Part shown: positions 18,722 to 28,500 of the stretch, in pieces
Layout: each line of letters begins with the position of its first letter
How positions within the stretch are numbered: position 1 is the stretch's first letter
Origin: Planctomycetota bacterium
GTDB taxonomy: Bacteria; Planctomycetota; Planctomycetia; Pirellulales; Pirellulaceae
NCBI GenBank assembly: GCA_026692865.1
Contig: JAPLNI010000042.1
Coordinates: 69,382-133,381 of the forward strand
Direction of reading: 5' to 3'
Length of the DNA: 64,000 nucleotides
Made by a program: the position numbers and the translations under genes
Notes under the pieces: model-generated
What the model was told of the DNA's origin: nothing
The model's database searches: none
The model's input: only the letters and a program-made list of their open reading frames with translations

Positions 18722-19588
18722 ATGAATCAGTTTTTTAAAATCATTTGCTTGGTAGCTACATCGTGCTGGGGTTTTGCCTCAAACGTTTCAGCACAATCCT
18801 CGGCCAGAGGGATCATCCAAGGATTTCTACCTTTTGAAGCAAACGAAAACGAGTCGCCTGAAGAGGACGAGATAGCAACCGACCGCGACTCATTCACGCC
18901 GTCTACCAGTGTGGTTGGCCGTAAGCGGTTGGTGATCGAATCTGGCTATTCGCTCATCGACAATCGCCAAGTTGCAGAAACGCACAGCCTTCCAGAACTC
19001 ATCACGCGATACGGCATCAACGATTTGCTTGAAATCCGATTTGGGTTCAATTACGAGATCGGTGGAGCGAGCAATCCAATCTCCGGTAACGTCCCAGGCG
19101 ACTTCGAAGAGGAACCTGTTATCGAGGAAGAAGCTAGGCTTCTTTATGGTACCAAGATGTTACTGACAGACCAACGGAATTGGATTCCGGAAAGTAGTAT
19201 CATCATTCAAGGTTTTACTCCAACAAGCGGTGAAGCGACAGCGACTACATTTTCATCTTCGTACATCTTCGGTTGGAAGCTACGTAACGGAAGTATTTGG
19301 GACTCGGGTATTCGCTACAGCACCAATAGCGTCGAAGAAGACCACTTCAATGTTTGGTCCCCTTCGACTGTTCTAAAGATTCCAGTGGGCGAGCGATGGA
19401 AGGCACACGCTGAATACTTTGGTGTCTTTTCAGAAGGCAGAGAACACGAAAGTACGCAACATTTCTTCAGCCCTGGCATTCACTACCTCATCTCGCAAGA
19501 CCTGGAAGTCGGAACGCGGGTCGGATGGGGACTGAACGATCAATCGCCCAATTTTTTCAGTAACGTCGGTATCGGCATTAGATTTTAA
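18722..19588 (+). CDS. Outer-membrane beta-barrel protein of the phenol-degradation MetA (PF13557) type
   Basis: 288 aa with AGGAAA upstream of ATG and a signal peptide (IICLVATSCWGFASNVSAQ). The mature chain begins with TDRDSFTPSTSVVGRKRLVIESGYS, typical of the 'MetA-pathway of phenol degradation' outer-membrane family common in planctomycetes. It continues in alternating beta-strands (LLEIRFGFNYE, WKLRNGSIWDSGIRYS, WKAHAEYFGVFSEG) and ends in Phe (GIGIRF), as outer-membrane barrels do. It probably serves as a porin or solute channel. It is divergent from the sulfatase cluster, so co-regulation for glycan uptake is possible but unproven. Confidence 0.75.
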   Translation: MNQFFKIICLVATSCWGFASNVSAQSSARGIIQGFLPFEANENESPEEDEIATDRDSFTPSTSVVGRKRLVIESGYSLIDNRQVAETHSLPELITRYGINDLLEIRFGFNYEIGGASNPISGNVPGDFEEEPVIEEEARLLYGTKMLLTDQRNWIPESSIIIQGFTPTSGEATATTFSSSYIFGWKLRNGSIWDSGIRYSTNSVEEDHFNVWSPSTVLKIPVGERWKAHAEYFGVFSEGREHESTQHFFSPGIHYLISQDLEVGTRVGWGLNDQSPNFFSNVGIGIRF

Positions 19589-19804
19589 AAGCTTGGCGTT
19601 TAGTTTAAAACGGAGGACTTCGGATGCTGGAGTTTCTTCTGTTACGGGTTCAAGATCAGTAATCATCGCTCTACGTACCCAAAACAGTTACACGCAGTCA
19701 TCCCCGAATTTGTTGAAATCCAACGTCGGCATGCAGTGACGATACGCTGACTTTCTGAATTAATAAGTTTGGCAGATAAGCCCTCCAGTCGGTATAGTTG
19801 AATA

Positions 19805-20404
19805 ATGGAATCGATACTTCAAGTTGCCAAGCGAGCGGATCTGTTTTTTATGGAAGCGTCGCCGATTCACGAAACGATGCGTCGATTGTCTAAGACGCTC
19901 AACGAGATGCAGATCTCGTTCGCAATTGCGGGTGCGATGGCTGCGAACGCTCACGGACACAAGCGAACCACTTCGGATGTCGATATTCTTATACGTCGTG
20001 AAGATCTACTCCGATTTAAAGAACGCTGGATCGGACGTGGCTGGGTCGACAAATTCGAGGGATCGAAGAATTTTCGCGATGCGGTAACCAACATCAATGT
20101 GGACACGTTGATCGTGGGTGATTTCCCCGGAGATGGACTTCCCAAGCCAATTGCATTTCCAACCCCCGAATCGGTCTCGGAGCACAATGCCGAGGGTCTT
20201 CCTTTCATTTCGCTGAAGACTCTCATCGAGCTAAAATTAGCCAGCGGAATGACGGCAACACATCGGATGCAAGATATGGCCGACGTCATGAACTTGATTC
20301 GCATAAACAAGCTGGCAACAAGCTACAGTCAATCGCTCAACCCCTACGTTGCCACCAAGTTCGAAGAACTTTGGAAAGCCGCTCAGATTAACGAAGACTA
20401 TTAA
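19805..20404 (+). CDS. Nucleotidyltransferase-like protein
   Basis: 199 aa. The region FAIAGAMAANAHGHKRTTSDVDILIR (residues ~38-64) matches the nucleotidyltransferase-fold pattern G(G/A)-x-A...TxDxD, with the two metal-binding Asp in SDVDIL; a further acidic residue is expected near INVDTLIVGD. The C-terminal half (LIELKLASGMTATHRMQDMADVMNLI) is like AbiEii/DUF6036-type proteins. Members include toxins of toxin-antitoxin pairs and housekeeping transferases. No partner antitoxin or HEPN gene is adjacent, so no defence role is claimed. Confidence 0.65.
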   Translation: MESILQVAKRADLFFMEASPIHETMRRLSKTLNEMQISFAIAGAMAANAHGHKRTTSDVDILIRREDLLRFKERWIGRGWVDKFEGSKNFRDAVTNINVDTLIVGDFPGDGLPKPIAFPTPESVSEHNAEGLPFISLKTLIELKLASGMTATHRMQDMADVMNLIRINKLATSYSQSLNPYVATKFEELWKAAQINEDY

Positions 20405-20578
20405 CTTCGAAACTCTTGAGTATTTCTTGAAAAGATTCGGTCGGGATGGACGCTTCGGATTTGCAGACTTTGCGTGACGATTCGTCATCTTCCGACCAGC
20501 CAATAGTTGCCGACTGCGATCTGTTGTGATGTACAGTTCATCGGAAACTGAAACTGACTTGCGCAATCGGCTCGCGAC

Positions 20579-22369
20579 ATGCATCTGCAATCGAGATCTC
20601 TTCACGTACTCGCCTTCAGCATCGCAATATTGTCTTGCGTTGCCGGTGGCTGCGCGTCGCTATGCCATCACCACAGGTGGCCTGAGCCAACGCAAGTGAT
20701 CGCTGATCCAGATATCATCGATCAAGCACTCTCGCCGAAGTGCTTCATTCGACCTGAAAGCGTCGAACTCTCCCGAGCCGAGGTGGCTTATGCATTGGCC
20801 GAGTTAGCAAGCGAGTGCGAGGACGAGCGATGCGTTGACCATTACTTTGAATCGGCTTCTTTCGCTTGGCAAGAGATACAGTCGCAGATTCGATGCCGAG
20901 GCAAATTCGACGGAAGAGCAGACGAAATTTATCGCTCGTCTCTGAATGCACTGTTGATCCAGGGGCAGCGATACCAACGATTCGACCCAACCTACGGTCT
21001 TCGGATCAGAGACATGGATGACTGGAGCGTAATCCCTTGTACCTACCATGGATTTTACCAGAGCCCTAAAGAGTTTAATTCTCTTGTCCCTGTTGGCAAC
21101 TATTCGGCGAAGGATCTTGAAAACGTCTATCGCCAGGAGGGGTTAGGCGTTCCAACCGTTGTAATGAGGACAGAGACCGTAAGCGGTCCATTTCAACGCA
21201 CCCGTGGTGCATTTGTAGCAACTTTGCTTCTTAAGTCCTCAAACGAACAAGACACAACGACTTCGGCTCACCCCTTTGTTTTAGAACTTCATAATCCAAT
21301 CGGAGCGTCTACGATCCTGGTTGAGGATAAAGAAGTTCCCCTCGCAGTTGACAAATCTGCTGCGGTTGCTCGAGTCCTAGCGACGACTCAGCGAAGATAT
21401 TTCGAATCCTTCATCCAACCGGGGGCGGCGAATCCGCAAGAGGATGGGCTGTTCATGCTCGAACCTTATCAGCCAGGTAAGATTCCGCTCGTGTTTATTC
21501 ATGGATTGCTTTCGGATCGTCTGACTTGGGCGAATATGATCAATGAACTAAAAGCGTGCCCGTTTGCAAACGAAAACTTTCAGATTTGGGGATTTCAGTA
21601 TCCGACTGGTGAACCATTCCTTCAGAGCGCTGCGAATCTGCGCAGACAACTCGCGCTTTTGGCTCATCTCGTTGATCCTGATGGAGCAGATTTGGCATTG
21701 CAAAACATTGTCTTAGTCGGACACAGCATGGGTGGATTGGTTAGTAAATTGTTAATTGCGGATAGTGACGATACGCTTTGGAACTCCATTGCAAAGTGCC
21801 CGTTTGAAAGCGTTATAATGGATTCCCATACACGAGACCAGTTCCGACAAGCGGTCTTCTTCGAACGCTCGCCGATGGTTTCCAGAGTGATCTTCATCGG
21901 CACGCCCCATCGCGGTTCGGTTATCGCACAACGTTCGATTGGCCGCTTGGGTTCTTTCTTAGTAGAACAACCTATCGACCTAAAACTATCGCATCGAAAA
22001 CTCCTTTGCGACAACCCGGACGTATTCTCGCGAGAGTTCTCGAACCGAACACCAACTAGCATTGATATCCTTGAACCTAGCAGTCCGTTACTTCTAGCAA
22101 TTGATTCGCTGACTGTAGATCCGAGCGTTCGTATGCACTCCATTATCGGGCATGGTCGCTGGATGCCGGGAAGCGGTGACTCTGACGGTGTCGTACCAGT
22201 ATCGAGTGCAAGAAAATACGGTGTAGATAGCGAAAAACTTGTACACGACAAACACACAGACTTGCCAGCAGACCCAATGGCGATTGAAGAAGTAATCTCG
22301 ATTTTGCGCGAGCACGGGAGAGCCACCTCATTTGCTCCAGTTGGGCCAACGGACCAAGACAATCGGTAA
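20579..22369 (+). CDS. Lipoprotein alpha/beta hydrolase (lipase/esterase-like)
   Basis: 596 aa with a lipoprotein signal (SIAILSCVAGGCAS; lipid attachment at the Cys). The first ~290 residues are unassigned, rich in charged residues, and include CxxxxCxxH-like spacing. The second half is an alpha/beta hydrolase: oxyanion strand PLVFIHGLLSDRLTW, nucleophile elbow VLVGHSMGGLVSK (GHSMG), IGTPHRGS, and a C-terminal His candidate in HDKHTDLP. The PGAP1/lipase-like GTPHRG motif suggests a lipid or acyl-ester substrate at the membrane. All catalytic motifs look intact, in contrast to the hydrolase at 59701. Confidence 0.85.
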   Translation: MHLQSRSLHVLAFSIAILSCVAGGCASLCHHHRWPEPTQVIADPDIIDQALSPKCFIRPESVELSRAEVAYALAELASECEDERCVDHYFESASFAWQEIQSQIRCRGKFDGRADEIYRSSLNALLIQGQRYQRFDPTYGLRIRDMDDWSVIPCTYHGFYQSPKEFNSLVPVGNYSAKDLENVYRQEGLGVPTVVMRTETVSGPFQRTRGAFVATLLLKSSNEQDTTTSAHPFVLELHNPIGASTILVEDKEVPLAVDKSAAVARVLATTQRRYFESFIQPGAANPQEDGLFMLEPYQPGKIPLVFIHGLLSDRLTWANMINELKACPFANENFQIWGFQYPTGEPFLQSAANLRRQLALLAHLVDPDGADLALQNIVLVGHSMGGLVSKLLIADSDDTLWNSIAKCPFESVIMDSHTRDQFRQAVFFERSPMVSRVIFIGTPHRGSVIAQRSIGRLGSFLVEQPIDLKLSHRKLLCDNPDVFSREFSNRTPTSIDILEPSSPLLLAIDSLTVDPSVRMHSIIGHGRWMPGSGDSDGVVPVSSARKYGVDSEKLVHDKHTDLPADPMAIEEVISILREHGRATSFAPVGPTDQDNR

Positions 22370-22391
22370 CATAGCTCGCTTCTTAAGTCGC

Positions 22392-22733
22392 TTACTTCTT
22401 TAGATGCTCCAATAAATCGCCAATGCGACGATGCGATTCTAGTGGATGACGGAGCGTCTTCTTTACATGGATTTTATAGGTATTTTTCCTGCCTACCTTA
22501 AACACGTCCATAAAGCCGGACTCCACCAGTTCAGCGACAATCTTCTGGACCATTCTTTCAGTAATACCAACCAATGCAGCGACTTCGCGAGTAGTCGAAT
22601 CAGGAGCACGATAGAGACACAGAAGCACATGGGTGTGATTGGATAAAAATGTCCACGCACCACCAGGTGCGGCGATATCCTTTGCGTTTTCACGGACGAC
22701 CGATGGAGGGATCGACTTTTTGCTGGCAGTCAT
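22392..22733 (-). CDS. Winged-helix transcriptional regulator, probable regulator of sbtAB
   Basis: 113 aa from ATG at 22733, preceded by AAGGGTG; the frame is open further upstream to 22811, but that would place the start inside the promoter/operator. Residues ~32-95 form a winged helix ([41 protein letters not shown] followed by a [10 protein letters not shown] wing). It is divergent from sbtA-sbtB with a perfect palindrome over its own predicted -10, which argues for autoregulation and control of bicarbonate uptake. It shares no similarity with LysR-type CcmR/CmpR regulators of cyanobacterial sbtA as far as can be seen. Confidence 0.8.
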   Translation of the reverse strand: MTASKKSIPPSVVRENAKDIAAPGGAWTFLSNHTHVLLCLYRAPDSTTREVAALVGITERMVQKIVAELVESGFMDVFKVGRKNTYKIHVKKTLRHPLESHRRIGDLLEHLKK

Positions 22734-22774
22734 AGGTGACACCCTTGCAGGCAGACAGAAACAACGATAACATT

Positions 22775-22796
22775 TACACGAATTATATTTCGTGTA
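22775..22796. promoter_or_regulatory. Palindromic operator candidate between the regulator and sbtA
   Basis: TACACGAA (22775-22782) and TTCGTGTA (22789-22796) are perfect inverted 8-bp arms around TTATAT. The site covers a perfect minus-strand TATAAT (22787-22782), the likely -10 of the regulator gene, and follows a plus-strand TTTACA (22773-22778) that could be the -35 of sbtA. A half-site-like TTATATTCGCACA follows at ~22798. Confidence 0.65.
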
Positions 22797-22829
22797 TTTA
22801 TATTCGCACAATTAAAGACGTTCTATTCT

Positions 22830-23861
22830 ATGTTCGATATCCTGAAGATCAACCTGTGTTCTCCATTAACCCTGGCATTTGCTCTTGGGGTCTTTGCGAG
22901 AATAGTCAAGAGCGAACTAGCTTTACCGCGTGACCTTTATACCTCTCTCTCGATCTATCTGTTGTTCGCTCTAGGGTTGAAGGGCGGCGTCGAGCTTTCA
23001 CACAGTTCATTCTCAGAGATCTCAGGACCGGCGTTTGTCACAATATTGCTGGGGATTATTACCCCAGTTACGTCCTACCTTGTGCTCCGGAAACTAGGTC
23101 GATTCAGTATTGCCGATGCGGCTGGTATTGCCGCTCACTATGGCTCGGTTTCGGCTGTCACGTTCATTGCAGCACAGCAGTTTGTTACGTCGGCAGGTTC
23201 TCCTGCGGAGGGATTCATGCCTACACTGCTTACCCTCCTGGAGATACCAGGAATTCAGATAGCCTTGGCCATTGGTGCCTTTCAAATGGCGAGGAGCAAA
23301 GCCAATTCTCAAGCCGTGAGTAAGGCTGATGGCAGCGTGGAACCCGTGGCTAGCGTTATCGGCTCAGGAAGAAAAACTAGCGAGTTGATGCATGAGCTAC
23401 TAACCTCACGATCGATGATCCTCCTTGTAGGCGGACTAGTGATTGGCGCTTCGGTAGGCGACTCGGGCTGGGCGATGGTTCAGCCAGTTTTCGAGGGACT
23501 TTTTAAGGGACTCCTGACGATCTTTTTGCTGGAAATGGGACTGGCTGCGGGATCGCGTTTAGGAGACTTGCGTCATGCGGGCCTATTCCTACTTGGCTTC
23601 GGAATCATCATGCCAATATTTCACGGTACACTTGGAGCTTACTTAGGATCACTCGCCGGTCTCTCCGTTGGTGGCTGCACTGTGTTGGGAACGATGGCTG
23701 CAAGTGCATCCTACATCGCGGCACCACCTGCAGTCCGAATGACATTGCCGGAAGCCAATCCAACATTTTACCTTACAGCCGCCTTGGCGATTACATTTCC
23801 GTTCAATCTAGTATTTGGCATACCAATTTACTTCGCTATTTCCAAAGCCCTTTGCTCCTAA
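22830..23861 (+). CDS. sbtA: Sodium-dependent bicarbonate transporter SbtA
   Basis: 343 aa, about ten hydrophobic helices, normal length for SbtA. Family hallmarks: FALGVFARIVKSELALP, LFALGLKGGVELS, DAAGIAAHYGSVSAVTFIAA, LLEIPGIQIALAIG, and the second half FLLEMGLAAGSRLGDLR with MAASASYIAAPPAVRMTLPEANP. SbtA imports HCO3- with Na+. The cytoplasmic linker between the two halves (residues ~157-185) contains VEPVASVIGSG, which is encoded by a copy of the dispersed GC-rich repeat (23337-23368). It is followed 33 bp later by the PII-like sbtB, as in cyanobacteria. Planctomycetes are mostly heterotrophs, so the carbon likely supports carboxylation reactions or pH balance. Confidence 0.92.
   Translation: MFDILKINLCSPLTLAFALGVFARIVKSELALPRDLYTSLSIYLLFALGLKGGVELSHSSFSEISGPAFVTILLGIITPVTSYLVLRKLGRFSIADAAGIAAHYGSVSAVTFIAAQQFVTSAGSPAEGFMPTLLTLLEIPGIQIALAIGAFQMARSKANSQAVSKADGSVEPVASVIGSGRKTSELMHELLTSRSMILLVGGLVIGASVGDSGWAMVQPVFEGLFKGLLTIFLLEMGLAAGSRLGDLRHAGLFLLGFGIIMPIFHGTLGAYLGSLAGLSVGGCTVLGTMAASASYIAAPPAVRMTLPEANPTFYLTAALAITFPFNLVFGIPIYFAISKALCS
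23337..23368. repeat. Dispersed GC-rich repeat copy inside sbtA
   Basis: GTGGAACCCGTGGCTAGCGTTATCGGCTCAGG matches the intergenic copy at 33436-33467 over its whole core, with few substitutions. Here it is read in frame as the peptide VEPVASVIGSG in the cytoplasmic linker of SbtA. Confidence 0.75.
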
Positions 23862-23894
23862 AACTATCCTCCGCCAGCCCAAGGAAGTTCGCCC

Positions 23895-24197
23895 GTGAAG
23901 ACAACCCCACTTTGTTTGATCACCATCATCGCAGAAGCGATCTTAAAGGAACGAATCATCAGTGTGATTCGCGACTCAGGAAGTCACGGACATACAATCA
24001 CAGATGCTCAAGGAGAAGGAAGTCGACAACGACGCGTTGGCGAAATATTTGGTGAGAACTTTCGACTGGAAACAATCGTTTCCCAAGAAGTCGCGGATCG
24101 CATTCTACACGTTCTATCGACCGACTACTTTGATCGTTATGCCGTAATCGCTTATCTTTCAACTGTCAATGTGATTCGCGGCGAAAAGTATGTTTAA
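23895..24197 (+). CDS. sbtB: SbtB-like PII signalling protein
   Basis: 100 aa from GTG at 23895 with AAGGAAG eight bases upstream. It has the PII-like ferredoxin fold pattern (LCLITIIAEAILKERIISVIRDSGSHGHTITDAQGEGS, T-loop region RQRRVGEIFGENFRLETIVSQEVADRILHVL). It lacks the C-terminal Cys-containing extension of some cyanobacterial SbtB proteins, ending in RGEKYV. SbtB binds adenine nucleotides and gates SbtA. Its placement 33 bp behind sbtA makes the pair clear. Confidence 0.88.
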   Translation: MKTTPLCLITIIAEAILKERIISVIRDSGSHGHTITDAQGEGSRQRRVGEIFGENFRLETIVSQEVADRILHVLSTDYFDRYAVIAYLSTVNVIRGEKYV

Positions 24198-24314
24198 AAC
24201 ACTTTGCACCGGCACCCCACGCGCTTCACGCATTAGATAGAATGCTTGAATCGGTAATCCGCGAATTCCGAAATCCCACCGGTTAAACCTACCTCCCACC
24301 TACTAGGAAGCATC

Positions 24315-25361
24315 ATGTCTCAACGAACAAATTTGTCTATCCGTTTCTTTCGTTTGTGGATATCGTCCTCAGCTTGCTTATCCTTAATAAGCTATTTTGG
24401 AATTGTTGCACCGAACTGTTGTATAGCAGCAGATGATGCTCCAACCATACGCGTTGGCGTCATTGGCTTAGACACTTCTCACTCAGCAGCCTTTACAAAA
24501 GAGCTCAACAAAAGCGAAGCGACCGATGCAGGGCCGCGATTGCGAGTTGTTGCTGCCTATCCTTTTGGCAGCCGTGATATCGAATCAAGTGCATCGCGAA
24601 TCCCGTCAATCACAGCAGAGATGAAAGCTCTAGATGTTGAGATAGTGGACTCGGTTGCCGATCTTCTCAAACGGGTCGATTGCGTTCTACTTGAGACCAA
24701 CGACGGCAAGCTACATCTACAACAAGCCATGGAGGTATTCGCATCCAAGAAACCTGTATTTATCGACAAACCAGTCGCCGCCTCGTTGGCTGATGTGTTA
24801 GCTATATTCCAAGCCGCCAAGGACTCCGGGACTCCGATGTTCAGTAGCTCATCCCTTCGCTACGGTGGAAACGTCCAAGCCATTCGCAACGGTCTTGTCG
24901 GAAAAGTCCTTGGATGTGATGCCTTCAGCCCGTGTGCACTCGAACCCAGTCATAGCGACCTCTACTGGTACGGAATACATGGTGTTGAATCTCTTTTTAC
25001 ATGCATGGGGCCCGGATGCGAAAGCGTAACTCGGGTTTCCACAGAAAACTTTGACTTCGTTACGGGTAAGTGGTCTGATGGTCGCATAGGAACTTTTCGG
25101 GGAATTCGTTCTGGAACGAGTGGATACGGAGGAACTGCGTTCGGCGATAAGGGGATCGTCGCACTAGAAAAATTCCAAGGCTACAAGCCGCTGGTACTTG
25201 TGATTTCCGAGTTCTTTCGGACGAAGCAGCAGCCCGTTTCCGCCGAAGAAACGATCGAAATCTATGCCTTTATGGAAGCGGCCGCCGAAAGCAAAAGACA
25301 AGGCGGAATTCCAGTTTCGCTCGAATCCGTAATAGCCAAATCCCAAAAGAGTGCAAATTAA
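24315..25361 (+). CDS. Exported Gfo/Idh/MocA-family oxidoreductase
   Basis: 348 aa. GGAAG lies just before ATG. A hydrophobic signal (ACLSLISYFGIVAPNCCIAADD) precedes the Rossmann start IRVGVIGLDTSHSAAF; the loop is GLDTSH instead of the usual GxGxxG, typical of a planctomycete subgroup. The NAD-binding half continues with VLLETNDGKLHLQQAMEVFASKKPVFIDKPVA, containing the family's EKP-like motif as DKP. The second half would bind a sugar-type substrate. No twin-arginine motif is seen, which is unusual for an exported NAD(P) enzyme. Substrate unknown. Confidence 0.85.
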   Translation: MSQRTNLSIRFFRLWISSSACLSLISYFGIVAPNCCIAADDAPTIRVGVIGLDTSHSAAFTKELNKSEATDAGPRLRVVAAYPFGSRDIESSASRIPSITAEMKALDVEIVDSVADLLKRVDCVLLETNDGKLHLQQAMEVFASKKPVFIDKPVAASLADVLAIFQAAKDSGTPMFSSSSLRYGGNVQAIRNGLVGKVLGCDAFSPCALEPSHSDLYWYGIHGVESLFTCMGPGCESVTRVSTENFDFVTGKWSDGRIGTFRGIRSGTSGYGGTAFGDKGIVALEKFQGYKPLVLVISEFFRTKQQPVSAEETIEIYAFMEAAAESKRQGGIPVSLESVIAKSQKSAN

Positions 25362-25504
25362 CGGTCGATGAAGAGTTGCAGGATAACAAGCGGCAATCAG
25401 GCACTCGCGGATTTGAAGCTAGAATGTTGCCCTGTTGGCGTATAAACTAAGAAGGACCTTTTCAACCTTCTCAGCCAAACTTTCGCAACGGACATCTAGC
25501 TTTC

Positions 25505-28500
25505 ATGACGAATTTTAGGCTTGTACGGTTGCTTTCGAATCTGGGCAGTTTCTTAGCAGTTGCCGTGATTGTTTACGCGGTGGTCTGCGACTCACTTACG
25601 ACATCAACCGTCCGCGGTGAAGAACGTCCCAATGCGGAGGCAGCCCCAAATCCCGGAAATCCAGAAAGCAAATCAAGCGGAAAGCCAGATGGAAAACCGG
25701 ATGGAAAACCGGATGCAAAATCACCCGTGCCGTCGGATGAAGCGAAGCCTGCTGACGGAACACCGCCGACTTCCGATTTAGTGAAGCGTCCCGTATCGCC
25801 TCCCGAACCACCTAATAAACGTGAACTTGATATTCGTCCTGATCAAGATGGAATGGTTCAGTTTCAGTTCCGCAATCAAGCTTGGCCAGACGTATTGAAG
25901 TGGCTCGCCGAGACCTCGCAAATGTCTTTGGACTGGCAAGAGCTACCCGGCGATTACATCAATCTTTCAACGCAGCGTCCATACTCGATTGTCGAAACAC
26001 GTGACCTCTTTAATCGTCACCTTCTTGCTCGTGGATTTACCTTGCTTGAAATCGATGGCATGCTTCAAGTGGGAAAAACCGACAAGATTAATTCGGCCTT
26101 GGTTCCTAAAGTACTCCCTGAGGAGCTTGATGCATTACCTCCACATCGTTTTGTCCGTTGTTCATTTCCACTCGACACATTATTGGTGGAGGAGATTGTT
26201 GAAGAATTCAAGTCTCTTCTCAGCACAAACGGAAAGCTTATTCCGTTACATTCGACCAATCGACTCGAAGCAATGGATGCGGCGGGTAACCTTCAGGAAA
26301 TCAAAAGAGTCCTCATTGATGAGCAATCCGAGGACGTTCGGCAACAACTTGCAAAAGAGTTTTTGCTTGAGCATGTCCGTTCCGATGAAGTAAAAATCCA
26401 ACTTGAGGGCTTCCTCGGCATTGCAAAACAAGCGACTCCAGCGATCTCTAACAATCGACAAATGGAAGCCATGCAACAGCAAATGATGCAGCAGCAGCAA
26501 CAAATGATGCAGCAGCAAATGCAAAATGCAGGAAAAGTACAAGGGCAGGGGCAGGGAGGGAACTCGAAAAAACGAGAAACCGACATCTACTTGGTTTCTA
26601 ATCCGCGACAAAACAGCATCATCGTTCATGCGCCTCCAAACAAAATGGCGATCGTCGCCGCCTTCATTCAACGGATCGACGTCCCCAATGAGGGAGCTAA
26701 CAGCTTCAGGCAACTCGAACAACGATTGAAAGTGTATCGACTCGCTTCTTTGTCCCCGAAACAACTAGTCGCATCCTTGATAGCGATGGACGCACTGGAG
26801 CCCACAACGCGACTCGAAGTCGACGAAGAAAACAATGCGATCATCGCACATGCTTCGTTGGCTGACCAATATGCGATCCAACAGGTGATTGAGCGACTTG
26901 ACGGGTCCGCTCGAACCTTCGATGTCTTGCAACTTCGTCGACTAAGAGCCGAAGATGTTGCTGGTACTATCAAGTTCCTTATGGGTGTCAAAGACAGCAA
27001 GGACGATAATAAGAGCTCACGTCGAAGCTTTTCTTACTATGACCCATTCGGTCAAGGAAACGATGAAAAGAAGAAGAAAGAAGACTCTTTTAGAGTGGGT
27101 GCGAATATTGAAGACAATCAAATTTTACTTTGGGCCAATGAAGTAGAACTTGAGGAAATAAACAAGCTACTTATAAAACTTGGCGAGATCCCTCCTGAAG
27201 GCTCGCAAGGGAACCCATTCCGTATCATTGAAGGATCACGTGCTGCAGAAACAAAGGACTATCTGGAAGCCATCAAGAAAAAATGGCAAAGCATCGCACC
27301 AGGCTCGCAGCTCATATTGCCTGATGATTCCGAATACGAAACACCGTACATAGGACCTACCGATAAGCCACAGATTGACCCGAAGAAATCTGAAGAACAA
27401 CCAGCTCCGGAAGGCAAATCCAACGACACTCCAAAGAATGAGAGTTCGTCCGAGAAAAAGAGCGATGCCCCCAAGGCAGGACCGGCATCGTCAACCGCAC
27501 CAACCGCATCGTCTGAGCGTTCCGAAAACGCCGCTCTTGCAGGAACTACCACCGGTAAATCGAAACACTACCCAACCGAAAGGTTAGTTCAAACTGAGAA
27601 TCCATCATCGAATTCGCCCGTCGAGATTGATTTTGACGTGGATGGTAACCTAGTTCTCAAAAGCCAGGATATCGACGCGCTCAATAAACTTGAATCGCTG
27701 ATGCTGCGTGATACACCACCGAAGAAACCCTACGATGTTTTTGAAGTGAAAAACACACGGGCCACGTGGATCGTGCTTAATCTCGAGGACTACTTCAAGG
27801 AAGAAAAGAAGAAAGACAATGATCGCGATTCCTTTTATCGCTTTCTCTTTTTTGATGAGACGCCTGACAAAAAAAACGAAGATCCCCAACTCGGTAAAAA
27901 GCGAGCGATGCGATTCATTTCCGATAACGACACGAACACAATCGTCGCGATTGGAGCTTCCAATGCCGATCGGCAGTTGATCAAGGAGTTGATTGAGTTG
28001 TGGGATACCCCTGACACGAAGAAAGCAAAGGACGCTCGCTATACAAAACTGGTACCGATTCAGTACTCGCGAGCTGAAGCCATTGAACAAGCAATCAAAG
28101 ATGCATACCGCGATTTCCTAAGTCAAAACGACAAAGCATTCGATCGAGGTTCCGATCAAAGCGGAAAAGGTCGTGAGGAGAAACGCGACACAGGAAGTAG
28201 CACTCGAAAGTTTTCATTGGGCGTCGACACCCTTACTAATACGATCGTCGTCTCCGCCGAGGGGGAAGATTTCTTAAAGGTTATTTGCGACATGATCAAC
28301 GAACTCGATATGGCCGCGAAGCCATCCGGAGTCGTTCAAGTATTAGAACTCAACGGCAACGGCCCCAGTACCAAGTCCATGGAGAAGGCACTCAAAGCAT
28401 TGCTTGAAAGTGCGAAGAAAAACCCCAACCCCAACGCAAACCAAAACAACCAGGGCCAACCGAATCAAAACGGCGGCCAACAAAATTCGGGCGAGGGCAG

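Noticed and set aside
19430-19666. 78-codon minus-strand frame at the end of the beta-barrel gene
   Set aside because: The first half looks mildly protein-like, but most of it is antisense to the barrel gene, so a gene is not supported.
21664-22362. 232-codon minus-strand frame inside the lipoprotein hydrolase
   Set aside because: Antisense to the catalytic motifs GHSMGG and GTPHRGS; the plus strand is clearly coding.
26471-26525. CAG/CAA-rich stretch as a possible unstable repeat
   Set aside because: Imperfect and in frame, encoding a Gln/Met linker; ordinary low-complexity coding sequence.
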